DNA from: Pieris napi
Taxonomy: Eukaryota; Arthropoda; Insecta; Lepidoptera; Pieridae
Assembly: GCF_905475465.1 (NCBI RefSeq)
Contig: NC_062246.1
Span: forward strand, 11,930,001 to 11,994,000
Direction of reading: 5' to 3'
Length of the DNA: 64,000 nucleotides
A program made the translations under genes and the position numbers. The notes below the pieces were generated by a model. That model did not search any database and was not told the DNA's origin. It worked only from the letters and a program-made list of their open reading frames with translations. Shown piece after piece: positions 47,901 to 57,305 of the stretch. Each line of letters opens with the position of its first letter. Positions within the stretch are counted from its first letter, which is position 1.

Positions 47901-50900
47901 TATATACACATATTAAATAATAGCCTATACACTACACGATCAGCTGCTGCGAGCTATAGGCACCGCCATATTGGCCTTGGCTGCTTGACGAGCCCCTTTC
48001 ACTTTATCCCTACTCCGCGGCCGACCGTCACGCGACATGCGACACACAGACGAAAACGTTTGAGACGATGTAATAAAAGTTTCACTTTAAAAATAAAAAT
48101 AAATGTGTGTAAGGTATTTTTAACATTTGTATATCTTAACTACCTTAAAATATTTAAATTATAATTAATGCATGCAAAATGCAGAACTTAACTAAATTGA
48201 AATGAAAATCAAAACAACAATTGGAAATTACAGATTTGTGACAACCCTAACTTAACTCACCGCTAACCACCTCACTGGCGATATCCTCACTCTCGCACTT
48301 GAAGACGTAGCAGGCGTAGGTGTCGTTGGTCTCTCGGCAGACGAAGCCAAAGTGCTCCTTCCTCGCTCTGCCGAGGACGCAGCTGGCCACGTCCTTGAAG
48401 CCGCGGTGGAGGAGGATTTGCTTGCGGTCCGGGCTTATGAGCCGAAGCTCTGAACGACCCACCTGTTAAAAAGATAGAAATAGAAGTAGAAGTTATACAG
48501 ACGGCAGATGGTCAAAAATGGTAACCGAATGGACTGGCCCAAAAGGACAAAGAAACGAGGGTAGACCAAAAGAGCAGACGCGATTGAAAGGGTACTGGCA
48601 AAAAATAAAATAGTGTAGATAAAGTTGGAAGAAAAATGTTTAAAGAACTTTTTTTCTCATTACAAAAAGGAATGTATTTTATTTACATGAGAAACTTAAA
48701 ATGTATATATACGAATTACACGTCGCCATCAGCCGTCCGAATTTTAGTCTACTAGGTTCATTTTGATATGTATCTTTAATGCCATTTTGAATTGGTTACA
48801 CGCGCTAATATTACGAGTTTTGAAGCCTTCTCCATCGCATCGCATCTGAGAGTTATGAAATTGTATATATATTTCTTTTTGTATAATGTATGTTATAAGA
48901 TGTGGATAAATAAAGGATTATTATTATTATTATAGGTTTGTTATGTCTGTGTGACGAAATGAAAATAATTTATTGTGAAACCAAGTAGATTCTTTTAGTA
49001 TTTAACAAACCAATTATCTATTTATTTAATATTTGAGACAAACATAATGGAATAACGTATTTTATATCATAACGGAATTTAAAACATTTTATTTTTCCGA
49101 AGACTATTGTGAGGCCCCAGTTCCCCTAAATCCAGCCTGAATGTGCTATAAATATAATAGATAATAATTTGAAAAAAACTAAATATACATTTAAAACTTT
49201 ATAAGTAATCAGTTATGATAACAATGACGTATATGAAATGTACTTTAACCTTAAATCTTACCTGAAATAACATAGTCCTATTTTGCTCGCCAATGAGATG
49301 CGCAAGCGGCGTTTTCAAATTCAAAGTTCCAATCGACGCTGAGCGATCTCTGAGAAATGGCTTGTTTTCTGGCATTGTTTCATTACTTCTCTTTAATGCA
49401 GTAAATTTTATCACATTTACATCTCTTTCCTCATCACACTTTTCTTCATCAGATATCCTAACCAGAGGATCTAATGTAACTGTTTTAACTCTTTTTACTT
49501 CTTTAAATGGATTTGTGCTGATTTCGTCATCCTCTTTAACCGTACCCAAGTTATTGATAATGCTGTGTTCAATTTTAGCATTCTTCTCAATTCTTTCTTT
49601 TGTAAACGCGTCGAATTCTTTATCAACTAATATTTCTGGTTGTTTTAAGTTTTCAGCGCTTTTCCAAGCTGTCGTTTTATCTGGTTCTAGCGGTGTTGTA
49701 CTTGGTATTAGATTTTTTTTGAAGTTTTCGTGTGAGTTTGACGAGTCTTGGAGACTTTCTATGGAATTATTACTAATCGTCGTCTGAAATTATCAATTGC
49801 ATATATAATGGATGTTCTGGGTTATGTTCTGAAGAGCAAATTAATCACAAATATCGGCTCGATAAACATTTAGAAAATGTACTGCACAGGACTGGTCTAC
49901 TATGCTTTAAAAGGGCTTTACTTTAAAATGTATTTAGGATAGTAATAATAATAATATTACTATTATTATTAATAATCTCTATCAGTAATCTATTTATTTG
50001 TTAAGTTACTGAGACATTTTCGTAGTTTATGCTTTCATTGTGTTTAGTTTAAGTTCTAAATTAACCTTTCTCTAAAAGTTTTTAATATTATAAATTAAAT
50101 TTAGCATAAAAATTAAAGAAATCTTACCCCTGTGGAAGATAAGAGACTATGTCTTCGTTGTAATCCCATCTTTTCGGCTTCATGTTGAGCGAATTTGTGT
50201 AAAGCATCATCTATTAAAGATTCTGGAACTTTTCGTTGAGATATTCTTACTTTACCGATATATAAAACCTGAAATTTTTTATACATATATTTCAACGTTA
50301 CATAAGATTTATTATCATTATTAACAATCTTAAAAAAACATTCGTCTTAGGGTCCTTCGAGAAAAGAGCATTCCAATTCTTAAGGCCGGCAACTCACTTG
50401 CAAGCCCTCTGGCCATGTGAGTGTCCATGGGCCGCGGAATCACTTAACATCAAGTAAGCCTGAGAGTTACTTGTAATTTGAGACGTCCAAAACATCTTCC
50501 TTGCTCTATTAATGTTGGTTTCAATGATTGAAGATAAAAAGTATTGCTTCAATGATAAACGCAACTTTTATCTTAACATTTTATGACCATTTATATTGTT
50601 AGTAAAGAATTTATTTTAAACACACAAATATACAGTATTTACAATAAACTTAATTTACATAATAATAATAATTAAAAATTAATAAATAGAAAATTAAAAC
50701 AAATTATAGTCACTTCTGCGTGTGTTTAGCAGAAATCCTTTTTTCTTTAATTTTTTTTTAGCCACGATTATAAGTTTGCGTTATACACTTTCACGTAAAA
50801 AATTCGAATAGTAATGAATACTTTAAGCTTGAATTATAACAAAAATTTTAATGTATGATTGGATTAAATTATGCTCACCTCAAAGAAATGTGATTCAGAA

Positions 50901-53127
50901 GGGGACAGACCAGCGCATAGCGACGTCAACGCCGATGCGTTGCTGACACTTCTAACTAAAGCTGGTGTTTCGCTTGCTCTGAAAATATTAGCTTTATTAG
51001 ATAAAGTATTATAATGTTAATTTAATCTACTGTCTACTTCTAGAGTGCCTTTCTCTTAATAGAGAATGTAAGTAGTGATATTGGACACTTTTTTATTGTA
51101 CTTGAAATAATAGAGGATTTTATTTTTACTCTATATTAACCACTTGCATACAACAATATAATATAAGCGAAACAATGAACTGTTAATTGCTATGTAACGA
51201 ATGAATGCAATGTAACAGTTGAAGAGAGTGCCTACGTCTGGCAATACGTATTACGTCTATACTCTCGGGGCGTAACTCCGACGATTTAGGAATTCACCAC
51301 GCTTATAAAACTAAGAAAGCCCGAGTGAGCAAAATGTACAGCCTTGGCTCGTACACTTATGTTAAATATCCTATCAGCAAATTAGGTTAGACTTAATTAC
51401 TTATTGGTAGACCAGTGTTGGCCTAGTGGCTTCAGCGTAAGACTCTCATACCTGAGGTCATAGGTTCGATCCCTGGCTGTGCACCAATGGACTTTCTTTT
51501 TTATGTGCGCATTTTAACATTTGCTCGAACGGCAAAGGAAAACATCGTGAGGAAATCGACATGTCTTAGACCCAAAAAGTCGACGGCGTATGTCAGGCAC
51601 AGGAGGCTGATCACCTAGTTGCCTATTAGATTTAAAATGATCATGAAACAGATTCAGAAATCTGAGGCCAAGACCTAAAAGTGGTTGTAGCGCCACTGAT
51701 TTATTTTCATTTTTATTTACTACTTATTGGTCTTAAGTTAGGCTAGATCGTAATGTTTCCTTATGTCTTAGTAAAGACGCATGTAATAACAAAAATATCT
51801 ACTTAATTTTATTATTGTTATAATATCACTCGCGGATAGCTGATTTTTACACATTTCAATAGCTGAATTTAATTATTCATTTATTAAATTTGCAACAATA
51901 AAACATCTTTTCTATCTTTTCTATCGATGTTCTCTTTGTTTTTGTTAGTTTGTTAATGCTCTTGAAATGCTCAATCTATTTTGATGTTGGCACTCGTCCA
52001 ATTGAAGATATGGCGAAGATCAACTAAGGTGAATAATTTTAGTGTTTATGGCTCCTACTAACAGTTGAACAGGAAACATTATGCACAAATTTATCATAAA
52101 ACGTTGCGTCAAACCAGTAATTGATTTAAGTTTTGTTACAAGTAAAAATTATTATTAATTTATAAAAGGAGGATCTCCATTCATCGAACCCTCTTGTTTT
52201 ATTTATTTATTAATACTTCGTTGCAATAACAAAATTAAATTGACAAAATTAAATGAAAAGGAGGGCAACCTTATCGCTTTCGAGCGATCTCAACACTGTT
52301 GAAAAAAAAACTAAATTAGATAAGGTAAGCAAGAAGTGCAAAATACATAATGCATATAGTTATTTACACAAAACTAATACAGGAACAAAACAAAAACTAA
52401 ACTAAAAAAGGACACATGAAAAATAAAAAGTGCACATGAATCACGACAATTCTAGATTAGTCTCACGTCAGTTAGTACCAAAGTTAGATACGATGTGGAC
52501 AGGTAATGTTTGTACAATAGAGATTTAAAGTAAGATAGAGAAGGAGCTAAGCGAATGCGTTTTGAGTATGTCCCCTAATTACTCAGTTGTCTGAATCTAC
52601 TTGGATCATTTTGATTTGAGATTTTAATTTCTTAAATATCAACCATCAAGTCGAGAACATACATTTGATTTCAAGATTAAGTGAAACGAACAATAATAAT
52701 AATAATAGGTTATAGTATTGTCTTTTATTGACATAACTTTTACACATTTAATAAAACAATTTTTAACCGGATTGAATAGAAGTTATGCATTTAAAATTAT
52801 TTTACATAATTTTAAATTTAACCGACGTTTCGCGTGCTTTACAGCGTGCGTGGTCACGGTGACTGGAGACAAATGGTGTTGGATGTCAAAAAGTGTCAAA
52901 GCTGTAGAAAAAGTTGTATTATCTGCATTTATTTCCGAAAAGATCACTTACAAATTAGAATTACAGTTCCCCGGTAAAGATATGGCCGGACTGGCCCAGG
53001 GTAAATGTTCAGTCCCATTCTGCTGCTGAAACCCGACATTCCTCGTGATGTTCAAAGATCCTGTGGAGCCCTTGGGGGTCGAAGCGGTTGATGACGGATC
53101 ACGCATCTGGTTGAAGAGGTCTGTCAC
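29949..53127 (-). CDS. plx: TBC1D1/TBC1D4-type Rab GTPase-activating protein (pollux homologue), 5' incomplete
   Basis: Exons in transcript order: 53127-52952, 50978-50879, 50268-50128, 49783-49262, 48462-48261, 47621-47499, 47109-46994, 45844-45753, 45219-45096, 44780-44663, 43390-43303, 42459-42350, 38584-38456, 37669-37505, 35880-35769, 35489-35437, 34970-34819, 34051-33953, 32977-32824, 31950-31781, 31279-31133, 30752-29949 (stop). All joins keep frame: 1298 residues. EVLYIGKVRISQRKVPESLI (from about 92) and RTMLFQVGRSELRLISPD to CYVFKCES (about 308-371) are the two halves of a PTB domain. KAKRSL and TTWRQAIYEKV mark the middle. The TBC domain (about 735-980) has IDLGR with arginine finger R792 and GYCQG with Q829. 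A coiled coil and polar tail follow. Expected role: GTP hydrolysis on vesicle Rabs. The first PTB domain and start codon are not found here. One intron is GC-AG. Confidence 0.93.
30884..31000 (-). repeat. LINE 3'-end fragment (repeat L), reverse, in plx intron
   Basis: GGGCAAACGGGCAGGAGGCT, GATACCGCCGCCGGCCATGG and GAGTGCGTTGCCGGCCTTTT are the typical 3' signature of this LINE family. It lies between plx exons 31279-31133 and 30752-29949, in the same orientation as plx. Confidence 0.75.
31335..31680 (+). mobile_element. Retroelement-like fragment, 'VETLGPWG' family copy 2
   Basis: The + strand spells SRALVWDATCVDTLAPSHLP and, in another frame, FNFVPFGVETLGPWGSSAQA, then RAGAFRINNAIQRGN. A frameshift separates the halves. 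It lies in a plx intron, antisense to the gene. Homologous to 4440-5050 (-) and 61795-62130 (+). Confidence 0.7.
31975..32255 (+). repeat. Interspersed repeat A, copy 2
   Basis: ACTAGTTGACCCGGCAACCG head followed by AATAGGGGTTGATCGTAGAG. The 3' part is lost after AGACCTACTGAAAATAC. In the plx intron between exons 32977-32824 and 31950-31781. Confidence 0.65.
32370..32465 (+). repeat. Repeat F, copy 1
   Basis: GGGGTGTGTTCATGATGCAG, GTGATTTAACGCTTTG and the flanking text recur at about 62310-62400. Short two-copy family; nature unknown. Confidence 0.5.
32507..32695 (+). repeat. Single-armed copy of the 17408 element
   Basis: AAAGAAAAAACTTTTTAACC, then the CGACGTTTCGCGTGCTT-like core and GCGTGCGTGGTCACGGTGAC, as at 17482. 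Instead of the inverted second arm it continues into TGAAGACAAAAGGTGTTGAA, shared with 52718-52945. In a plx intron. Confidence 0.7.
33600..33795 (-). repeat. Interspersed repeat with AT-rich tail, copy 2 (reverse)
   Basis: Reverse complement of 905-1130. Shared text includes CATCCCTACTCATCGGCAAA and AAAAGCCGGCGTAAAAAAAC. In a plx intron. Confidence 0.6.
35095..35394. mobile_element. MITE with GGGAGCGTTCAAGTATTACG ends
   Basis: Inverted ends of about 27 bp: CAGTGGGAGCGTTCAAGTAT at the left and, at the right, the complement of CAGGGAGCGTTCAAGTATTA, differing by a 1-nt indel and one substitution. The interior has G-runs and AAAACGTTACG repeats but no ORF. Total about 300 bp. In the plx intron between exons 35489-35437 and 34970-34819. 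Confidence 0.8.
35533..35740 (-). repeat. SINE-like repeat B, copy 4 (reverse)
   Basis: CATTTATTCATATAGGTAAC, AACTTATGAACG, AAGAACTGACAATAAACTCT and TTTTTAATTGCCAAG match the family. It lies in the plx intron immediately downstream of exon 35880-35769. Confidence 0.7.
36090..36850. mobile_element. Long imperfect palindrome (about 0.75 kb), fold-back element
   Basis: The left half reads outside-in: ATTCCAAAAGTTTTCAAAC, TTTTGCAACC, GTCCGGAACATTGTTAAAA, TTCCAAAAGTTCTGCAAAC, GTGTACGGAACATTTTTTGT. Complements of all of these occur in mirrored order to the right of about 36477. The inner arms at 36412-36435 and 36520-36544 are nearly exact. No coding potential. In the plx intron between exons 37669-37505 and 35880-35769. 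Confidence 0.8.
37716..37790 (-). repeat. LINE 3'-end scrap (repeat L)
   Basis: An AATATAATAGG(G)nCAAACGAGCTTGCGGGACG stretch resembles the 3' end of repeat L (GGGGGCAAACGGGCAGGAGG). Much decayed; it starts shortly downstream of a plx exon. Confidence 0.5.
37958..38200 (+). repeat. SINE-like repeat B, copy 5 (forward, best head)
   Basis: Begins ATGTCATGTGGAACATGGTG, continues with TAATGGTTGCAGCTCCTTAC (tRNA-like head), AGGGTGTAGAACG-type body in complement, GGCGATTAAAAAGAGTAGCG, and a tail TGACGTTCATAAGTATACAT then AAATGATTTTTGACTTGACT. In a plx intron. Confidence 0.75.
38685..38880 (+). repeat. Repeat E, copy 1
   Basis: GGGTGCGTGTACTTATGTAC, AAGTTATACTTCTTTGGCAT, GGAAAAGGAGTCATTAAAGT and ATATTTATTATTATTCTCTT recur in inverted order at 61060-61255. 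Nature unknown. Confidence 0.65.
39028..40178 (-). CDS. Myb/SANT-like DNA-binding protein (MSANTD3/NAIF1-like), nested in plx intron, 5' incomplete
   Basis: Exons in transcript order: 40178-40077, 40003-39775, 39493-39434, 39323-39249, 39042-39028 (stop). The first join gives ...MKAWSDITEK|FNLANIRTRD. The text IIENKDLSTNTNKEKMKAWS, KKQLMNQWKCTKLNTKKELS and ETSKTGGGTKPP follows the Myb_DNA-bind_5 pattern: ENKxTDxxTxKEKxxAW, then KxLxxxWxNLKxxxKKEL, then FKTGGGP. It is probably a nuclear, DNA-binding regulator. The N-terminal part of the SANT helix set is missing. No matching exon is evident between here and 42350, and repeat D plus a mariner lie directly upstream. The first two exons are well supported; the last three rest on in-phase splice sites only. 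Alternatively exon 2 reads through to a stop at 39712. It could be a host gene or a PIF/Harbinger-type accessory gene. Confidence 0.68.
40243..40715 (+). mobile_element. Repeat D, free-standing copy
   Basis: GATAGTTAACCTCAATTG through CATAACGCGCCTAAAGAAGT, homologous to 14602-15118. It sits between the 5'-most Myb/SANT exon and the mariner. Confidence 0.7.
40785..40810 (+). repeat. Left terminal inverted repeat of the mariner
   Basis: 26 bp, 24 matching the complement of 42051-42076. Confidence 0.9.
40896..41972 (+). CDS. Mariner-family transposase (DD41D)
   Basis: 358 residues from ATG 40896 to TAA 41970-41972. The frame is open upstream to a TTG at 40857, but ATG 40896 is the first ATG and gives the expected mariner start. 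It cuts and rejoins the element's ends in the nucleus. The N-terminal half (about 5-120) is a paired helix-turn-helix region that binds the inverted repeats; SISRRSQQLGLSKSTTWRIL is the second HTH. Catalytic aspartates are D156 (FSDEAHF), D249 (FQQDGATCH) and D291 (TPLDYFLWGY). There are 92 residues between the first two and 41 between the last two. DD41D marks the rosa branch rather than classical DD34D mariners. No stop or frameshift is present, so activity is possible. Confidence 0.95.
   Translation: MNSISLENRIKIIQIHYKNGGSVKFTFRKIRDIFGQHNRPSETAVKNLVAKFESTGSVQNVPTPTRVRPGRSTENIAAVSHSVAEDQNLSISRRSQQLGLSKSTTWRILRKDLALKPYKIQLVQELKLIDHSNRRRFAQFIQEQPAGFSEKIIFSDEAHFHLSGYVNKQNCRIWASENPKAIIEKALHTQRVTVWCTMWSGGVIGPFFFEDEAGNAVTVNGSRYREMLTTKFWPIIDDMDITEMWFQQDGATCHTANETINLLQTKFPERIISRNSAVKWPARSCDLTPLDYFLWGYVKDRVYTEPIKSIAALKLKIRDVINEIDPPFCQKVIKNFDERINICQRGRGGHLPDIIFHS
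42051..42076 (-). repeat. Right terminal inverted repeat of the mariner
   Basis: Complement reads GGGTTTTTCAACAAGAACTT and beyond; 24 of 26 positions match the left repeat. Confidence 0.9.
43556..44390 (+). repeat. Tandem pair of about 0.42-kb repeat units (A-like)
   Basis: Unit 1 (43556-43968) and unit 2 (43969-44390) both start ACTAGCTGGCCTGGCGAACA and end with TCAAGCCGTTTTCATGTTAT, CGTGACAACGGAAAACGGGT and a TATATA run. They are highly similar, with small indels. Head-to-tail arrangement in the plx intron between exons 44780-44663 and 43390-43303. Confidence 0.85.
46145..46325 (+). pseudogene. jockey-type LINE ORF2 fragment
   Basis: The + frame reads CGCTAKSNLEIIQRFQNKLL, then FPWYIKNESIHKDLNVNPV and a stop. 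This matches the WGxAxxSNxxxIQRFQxKxLRxIxxAPWYVxNxxIHxDLxxxxV ending of jockey ORF2. Dead fragment in a plx intron, antisense to plx. Confidence 0.8.
48495..48615 (+). pseudogene. LINE ORF C-terminal scrap
   Basis: TDGRWSKMVTEWTGPKGQRN, then EGRPKEQTRLKGYWQKI, corresponds to the GRW...EWxPRxGxRxxGRPxxRWxDD ending of RTE-like ORF2. It lies right upstream (transcript sense) of PTB exon 48462-48261. Confidence 0.65.
50340..50460 (+). repeat. LINE 3'-end fragment (repeat L), forward
   Basis: CGTCTTAGGGTCCTTCGAGA, GCATTCCAATTCTTAAGGCC and GGCAACTCACTTGCAAGCCC match the family. It starts about 70 bp from plx exon 50268-50128. Confidence 0.75.
51409..51720 (+). repeat. tRNA-derived SINE, complete copy 4 with 11-bp target duplication
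   Basis: The head AGACCAGTGTTGGCCTAGTG, B box GGTTCGATCCC, body and 3' end GTTGTAGCGCCACTGATTTA are all present. Flanked by a perfect TACTTATTGGT duplication at 51398-51408 and 51721-51731. In a plx intron, antisense to the gene. Confidence 0.93.
52718..52945 (+). repeat. Single-armed copy of the 17408 element
   Basis: GTATTGTCTTTTATTGAC, TTTTTAACCGGATTGAATAG, CGACGTTTCGCGTGCTTTAC and GTGTTGGATGTCAAAAAGTG. It ends at the donor of plx exon 53127-52952, so it lies at the very start of that intron. Confidence 0.75.
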
Positions 53128-53257
53128 CTGGAAATTACAATTTATGATTAAGATTCCTTTCCATGTAAATTTAATAAATTATTTTAATTCGGTAAAAATT
53201 AAAGGATTTTAGTTACTAAACATAACATTTATCACTAACAAACACACACACAGAAAC

Positions 53258-53301
53258 ACACAAAATAACAATAGTCATTTTTGACTATTGTTATTTTGTG
53301 T
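53258..53301. repeat. Perfect 20-bp hairpin
   Basis: ACACAAAATAACAATAGTCA (53258-53277), 4-nt loop TTTT, and its exact complement 53282-53301. About 130 bp upstream (transcript sense) of the first identified plx exon. Confidence 0.8.
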
Positions 53302-54734
53302 TATGTTTGTATATTGTGAAATGTGTAATGCGTGTGTGCCGTAGTTGTAATTGGCCCTGGCTCAGCATTATGCTGAGGAGCAGACTGTTCCACAGCGCTG
53401 GTCATTCTGCCAGAGACCACAGCAGCTAGTTTGCGCCTCAGTATTACGTAATTTTATCTTATACAGTAAACAATTTTAGTAAAACAAGTAAGCTCTTATA
53501 GTTTCATACTATAAACAACTAAATAAACAACAATTTTCCTGTCCTTGATCTTAACATAAACAACTCAAAAGTCCGGTGAAATCAATTAATATTTGACATC
53601 ATCAATTAACATGATTCAAGGTTTGTTATAATATTATTTAATATGTTTTTAGTGTTATTAACTTAAAATCACACAAACCATTTGTTTTTTAGATCTTTTT
53701 ATTAATCGACGAAGCATATTTATTTTATAGTTATGGAAACTAAGACGTCAGAAGGGTTTTAGGTCTATGCAACCGATTCTTTTATCTCTTTGCCCCCATT
53801 AATTATATTAAATCAACCCTAAATTAAATTACTTAAACTTACTTAGGTATATTATATATATTTCTATACAAAATTTAATTTTAATTACACATTATACACG
53901 GCAATCACCATACTTCCCTATATTACTCAATACCCCGTATTATAGCGTCTTTATAATCACAAAATACCGATATTTTTATAGTAGAACATTTAATGTTTTA
54001 TAAATATCGGAAAAGTGTACGCAATGTGAGATTGATTGTTATTCTCTCCAATTAGTTCGTGCATTGGAATCCCGACTTTATGTACTTGCTTACCAGTACA
54101 TCAAACATACTAACAACACGAAGGCATAGAATGCTGTTCTCCTACAAATTATTAATAATAAATAAATAAGATCTTGAGATCCGATTTAGAATTATTTCAA
54201 GTTCATACTTTGTTAAGTAAACAATTTTTACCAAATTACCACAGATTTTGAATAGGAACAATTTCTTATTAAATATACGATTTGTTACGATGACTGGTAT
54301 TTTGTAATAGAATCCGGACAATAGAAGTCTAAATTGAAATCATAACAAGCGAATGTCATTATTACGATGAGTAATTCGATATTTCAGTATTGTAATCAAA
54401 ATATTGTAACAGCACAGGCCATTCAAATGAAAACAACAAATTGAGTTAATTGAAACCGATGTAATGCAAGGTCTTTGGGAAAACATTTATTTTCAGGGTT
54501 TTGTCTTATTCAAAGATCTATCGTTGCGTGATTCAAAAACCTGGATTATTTTTACCAGGCATAGAGGTTCGATTACAGTGCATGCTTACAGTTATTACCT
54601 TTAAAACAGACGCAAAATATATCCGATTAGATAAATGTACACATACAATTAGGTTAAATTGTGAATGCATTTGTTATCTGTCTAGTATGCGCTGCGCAAA
54701 AGTTGTTTTGTCCTGTATATTATTTCTAGAAAAC
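53302..54734. other. Unassigned AT-rich stretch, probably 5' plx intron
   Basis: No exon or repeat family shared with the window was identified. The acceptor at 53128-53129 means this is intron if the upstream exons lie further right. Confidence 0.4.
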
Positions 54735-55012
54735 ATTTAGGTTCACATTAGGGTTGAACGTAGGGGGGTGAAAATTAAGGGTTGTATGTATTTTTTTGTG
54801 CCACATAATAAAAAATTAAAAACAAAATTTTTTGTCTAAAAAATATGGGGGGGGGGGCACCCCTTATCGCTTAGGGGGATGAAAAATAGATAAAACCCGA
54901 TTCTCAAACTTACTGAATATGCATACAAAATTTCATAACAATCGGTCGAGCCTTTTCGGAGGAGTATGCCAACGAAAATTTTGACACGACAATTTTATAT
55001 AATAGATGTATA
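54735..55012 (+). repeat. Interspersed repeat A, copy 3 (head missing)
   Basis: GGGTTGAACGTAGGGGGGTG, then GGGGGG, CACCCCTTATCGCTTAGGGG, CAATCGGTCGAGCCTTTTCG and ACACGACAATTTTATATAAT. Confidence 0.7.
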
Positions 55013-55083
55013 GTTTTATAATGCAACCATATTATATTATAAAACTAACAGAAACGCCAAGATTTTTTAGCAAAAGATTTTAA

Positions 55084-55102
55084 TGATGATGATGATGATG
55101 AA
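55084..55102 (+). repeat. ATG trinucleotide microsatellite
   Basis: About six ATG units in a row (AATGATGATGATGATGATGA). Confidence 0.85.
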
Positions 55103-55292
55103 CGTTAAAGTGGGAACAAATTAAAAATATATTTATATAAATGACCATGGTCGTAGACCTCGTCAGCATTTCGATATCAGTTAACACTCCTGAGTTAATT
55201 GTTATCGAACACAATACGGTAAACACAGACAGTTTAACTTTAAGATATTTTCTTGATACAGTGTTGCTATATGGTTTAAAACTTCAATAGCT

Positions 55293-55468
55293 GTCTTGCG
55301 ATTCTGTAACTCACTTTTCGAACTCTCACAGCGGTTTTCGCTGCGGCTCGCGCTCAAATCAGTCGTGAAGCAGTCATTTTATGATTTGTCATTCTGATAA
55401 CGAGGGAGCTTGTTGTTTATTGTTTATCAGAATGCCAAATCGTAAAATGACTGCTTTAGTCAAGGCAG
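55293..55468. mobile_element. Palindromic fold-back MITE, right-deleted copy 8
   Basis: Left arm complete (GTCTTGCGATTCTGTAACTC onward) with spacer and start of the right arm to AAAATGACTGCTTT. It then jumps to the last bases CAAGGC of the other end. Confidence 0.8.
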
Positions 55469-55514
55469 AGCTCGAAAATCAACGTATCAACTCCTATATA
55501 GTAGTAAAATCAAA

Positions 55515-55757
55515 AATAAATCAGTGGCGTTAGAACCTTTTTAGGTCTGGGCTGTAGATTTCGGTATCTGTTTCATGATCATTTGTCATTTGTCAATCTA
55601 ATAGGCAAGTAGGTGGTCACTTCTGTGCCCGACACAGGCCATCGACTTTTTGGGTCTAAGGCAAGCCGGTTTCCTCACTATATTTACCTTAACAGTTCCA
55701 TCGAATGTTAAATGCGCTAAGAAATTCCATTGGTGCACAGCCGGGGAACGAACCTAC
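55515..55757 (-). repeat. tRNA-derived SINE, copy 5 (reverse)
   Basis: AATAAATCAGTGGCGTTAGA, CTAATAGGCAAGTAGGTGGT and GTGCACAGCCGGGGAACGAA, i.e. tail to B box in reverse. The head is degraded. Confidence 0.8.
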
Positions 55758-57144
55758 GAACGTAGCATGCTATATTAAATTGGAAATTCATTACGTAATT
55801 GAAGTGAAAATCAAATAATACTCCTACAATAGCGCTGTGATTTTTGGGTGTTCAAATTTGATTTGATTTATAATGTCCTGGATATGTATGAATAATAATA
55901 ATCCGGTTGCACTATATAGATAGAATAATTGTAGGTTTGATTGTACACTTATAGAAGTTAAAAACTTGATAACACGTAGGTATAGTATTTCAGTTACAAC
56001 AAAGATCTCTTTAAATCTAAATGTATGTTAAACGTATTATATTACAATAATAACATATACTTAGTGTAAGTAATGACTTTAGTCTTTGCACTTGGAGTTA
56101 CGTAATAGTCTATTGAAATGTTACATTTGCTGAACATTTGTTAGAGGAGGCAATTTCAATTTAAAGCAATTTGCTACAAAATATGTCTTTAAAACTTTTT
56201 TGTACGTAGTTTAGGAGATATAGCCAAAAACGGGTTTTCACCCCTTTTTCCAAGATGGCGGCCGGAGGACAAGGGCGCCAACTCCTAAAACTTGTATTGA
56301 CACTTACATGTTCCATAAATAAAATTGCGTCCTCATCAAACGTCGATACAAACTTCATTAACATAGCTTGGACCAATGAGCAACAATACACCATTATGTA
56401 GAACCAGGGGCAACCTGGTGTGATTGCTTTGCTCAATAAATGTAAGATAGATGTTATATGGTACAAAAACGTATTTCAAATCTTTGGTTATTTAGTATTT
56501 TTATCGTTTTTGTATTGATTGTATTTTTCTCTAACCTCTTTATGTTCTAAAAACAATAGAAGTATAACAAGCTTAATCGATATTCAACAGCAATTGATTT
56601 TAGTCAAGGGCAAGATAATTGATGGGTTTTCTATAGTAATTGCTATGCACGTTATGTCGCTATTAATAGACAATACATATACTTACGTATAAATATTTAC
56701 TTTATATAATATTGCCTTTTTAATGCGAGTTTGAAACATTGTGACAATGCAGACTGTAAAACTGGGCTGAGAAAAGTAAAATGAAAGGACGTAAAGAATT
56801 CGGTTGATACACAAACTTAGATCCTAAAAAAACATATGCATGTCGGTTAAAAAGATTACTGGGTACTTTTAGGTTCCTAATAACAACAAAGTTTATAGAC
56901 GTGTACGCTAAACATCGGAAGGGTATTAGAATTTCCGGTATAAGTCCAACAAAACTGTATCTATAAATACATTGGGTATTTATAGATACTCATTAATTAG
57001 TTAATCTATTTAATTATAATTTCACACATTAAACATTAATTCAATTAATAAATAACAATAACTAACCTAAAAATATAATAACTGAAATATTTTATTAAAA
57101 GAAGTCCCTTCCAAGGTTCCCAAGATGCTGGCATTTTTTGAATA

Positions 57145-57305
57145 GCTAGCCTAAATCTTTGAGGTAGCTACCAGCTCTTCGGTCTCCTGTGATGTCGACT
57201 CTATTTGCTATTTCCTTAAAAACCATATAGCGCTAGGACCCCACGGACCAAGGGTCTCGACACCGAATGGGACAAAATCATATTCAGATCCTAGACCCCT
57301 GTATT
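57145..57305 (-). pseudogene. Retroelement-like fragment, divergent 'VETLGPWG' relative
   Basis: The - strand reads YDFVPFGVETLGPWGPSAIW, matching the conserved block of the copies at 31335 and 4440. The rest is too decayed to follow. Confidence 0.6.

Noticed and set aside
49293..49787. 164-codon + strand ORF
   Set aside because: Antisense to plx exon 49783-49262, which splices in frame and contains the RTMLFQ block.
56161..56466. 101-codon - strand ORF
   Set aside because: No recognised motif, no flanking splice logic, and a locally GC-richer block suggesting a repeat; not supported as a gene.
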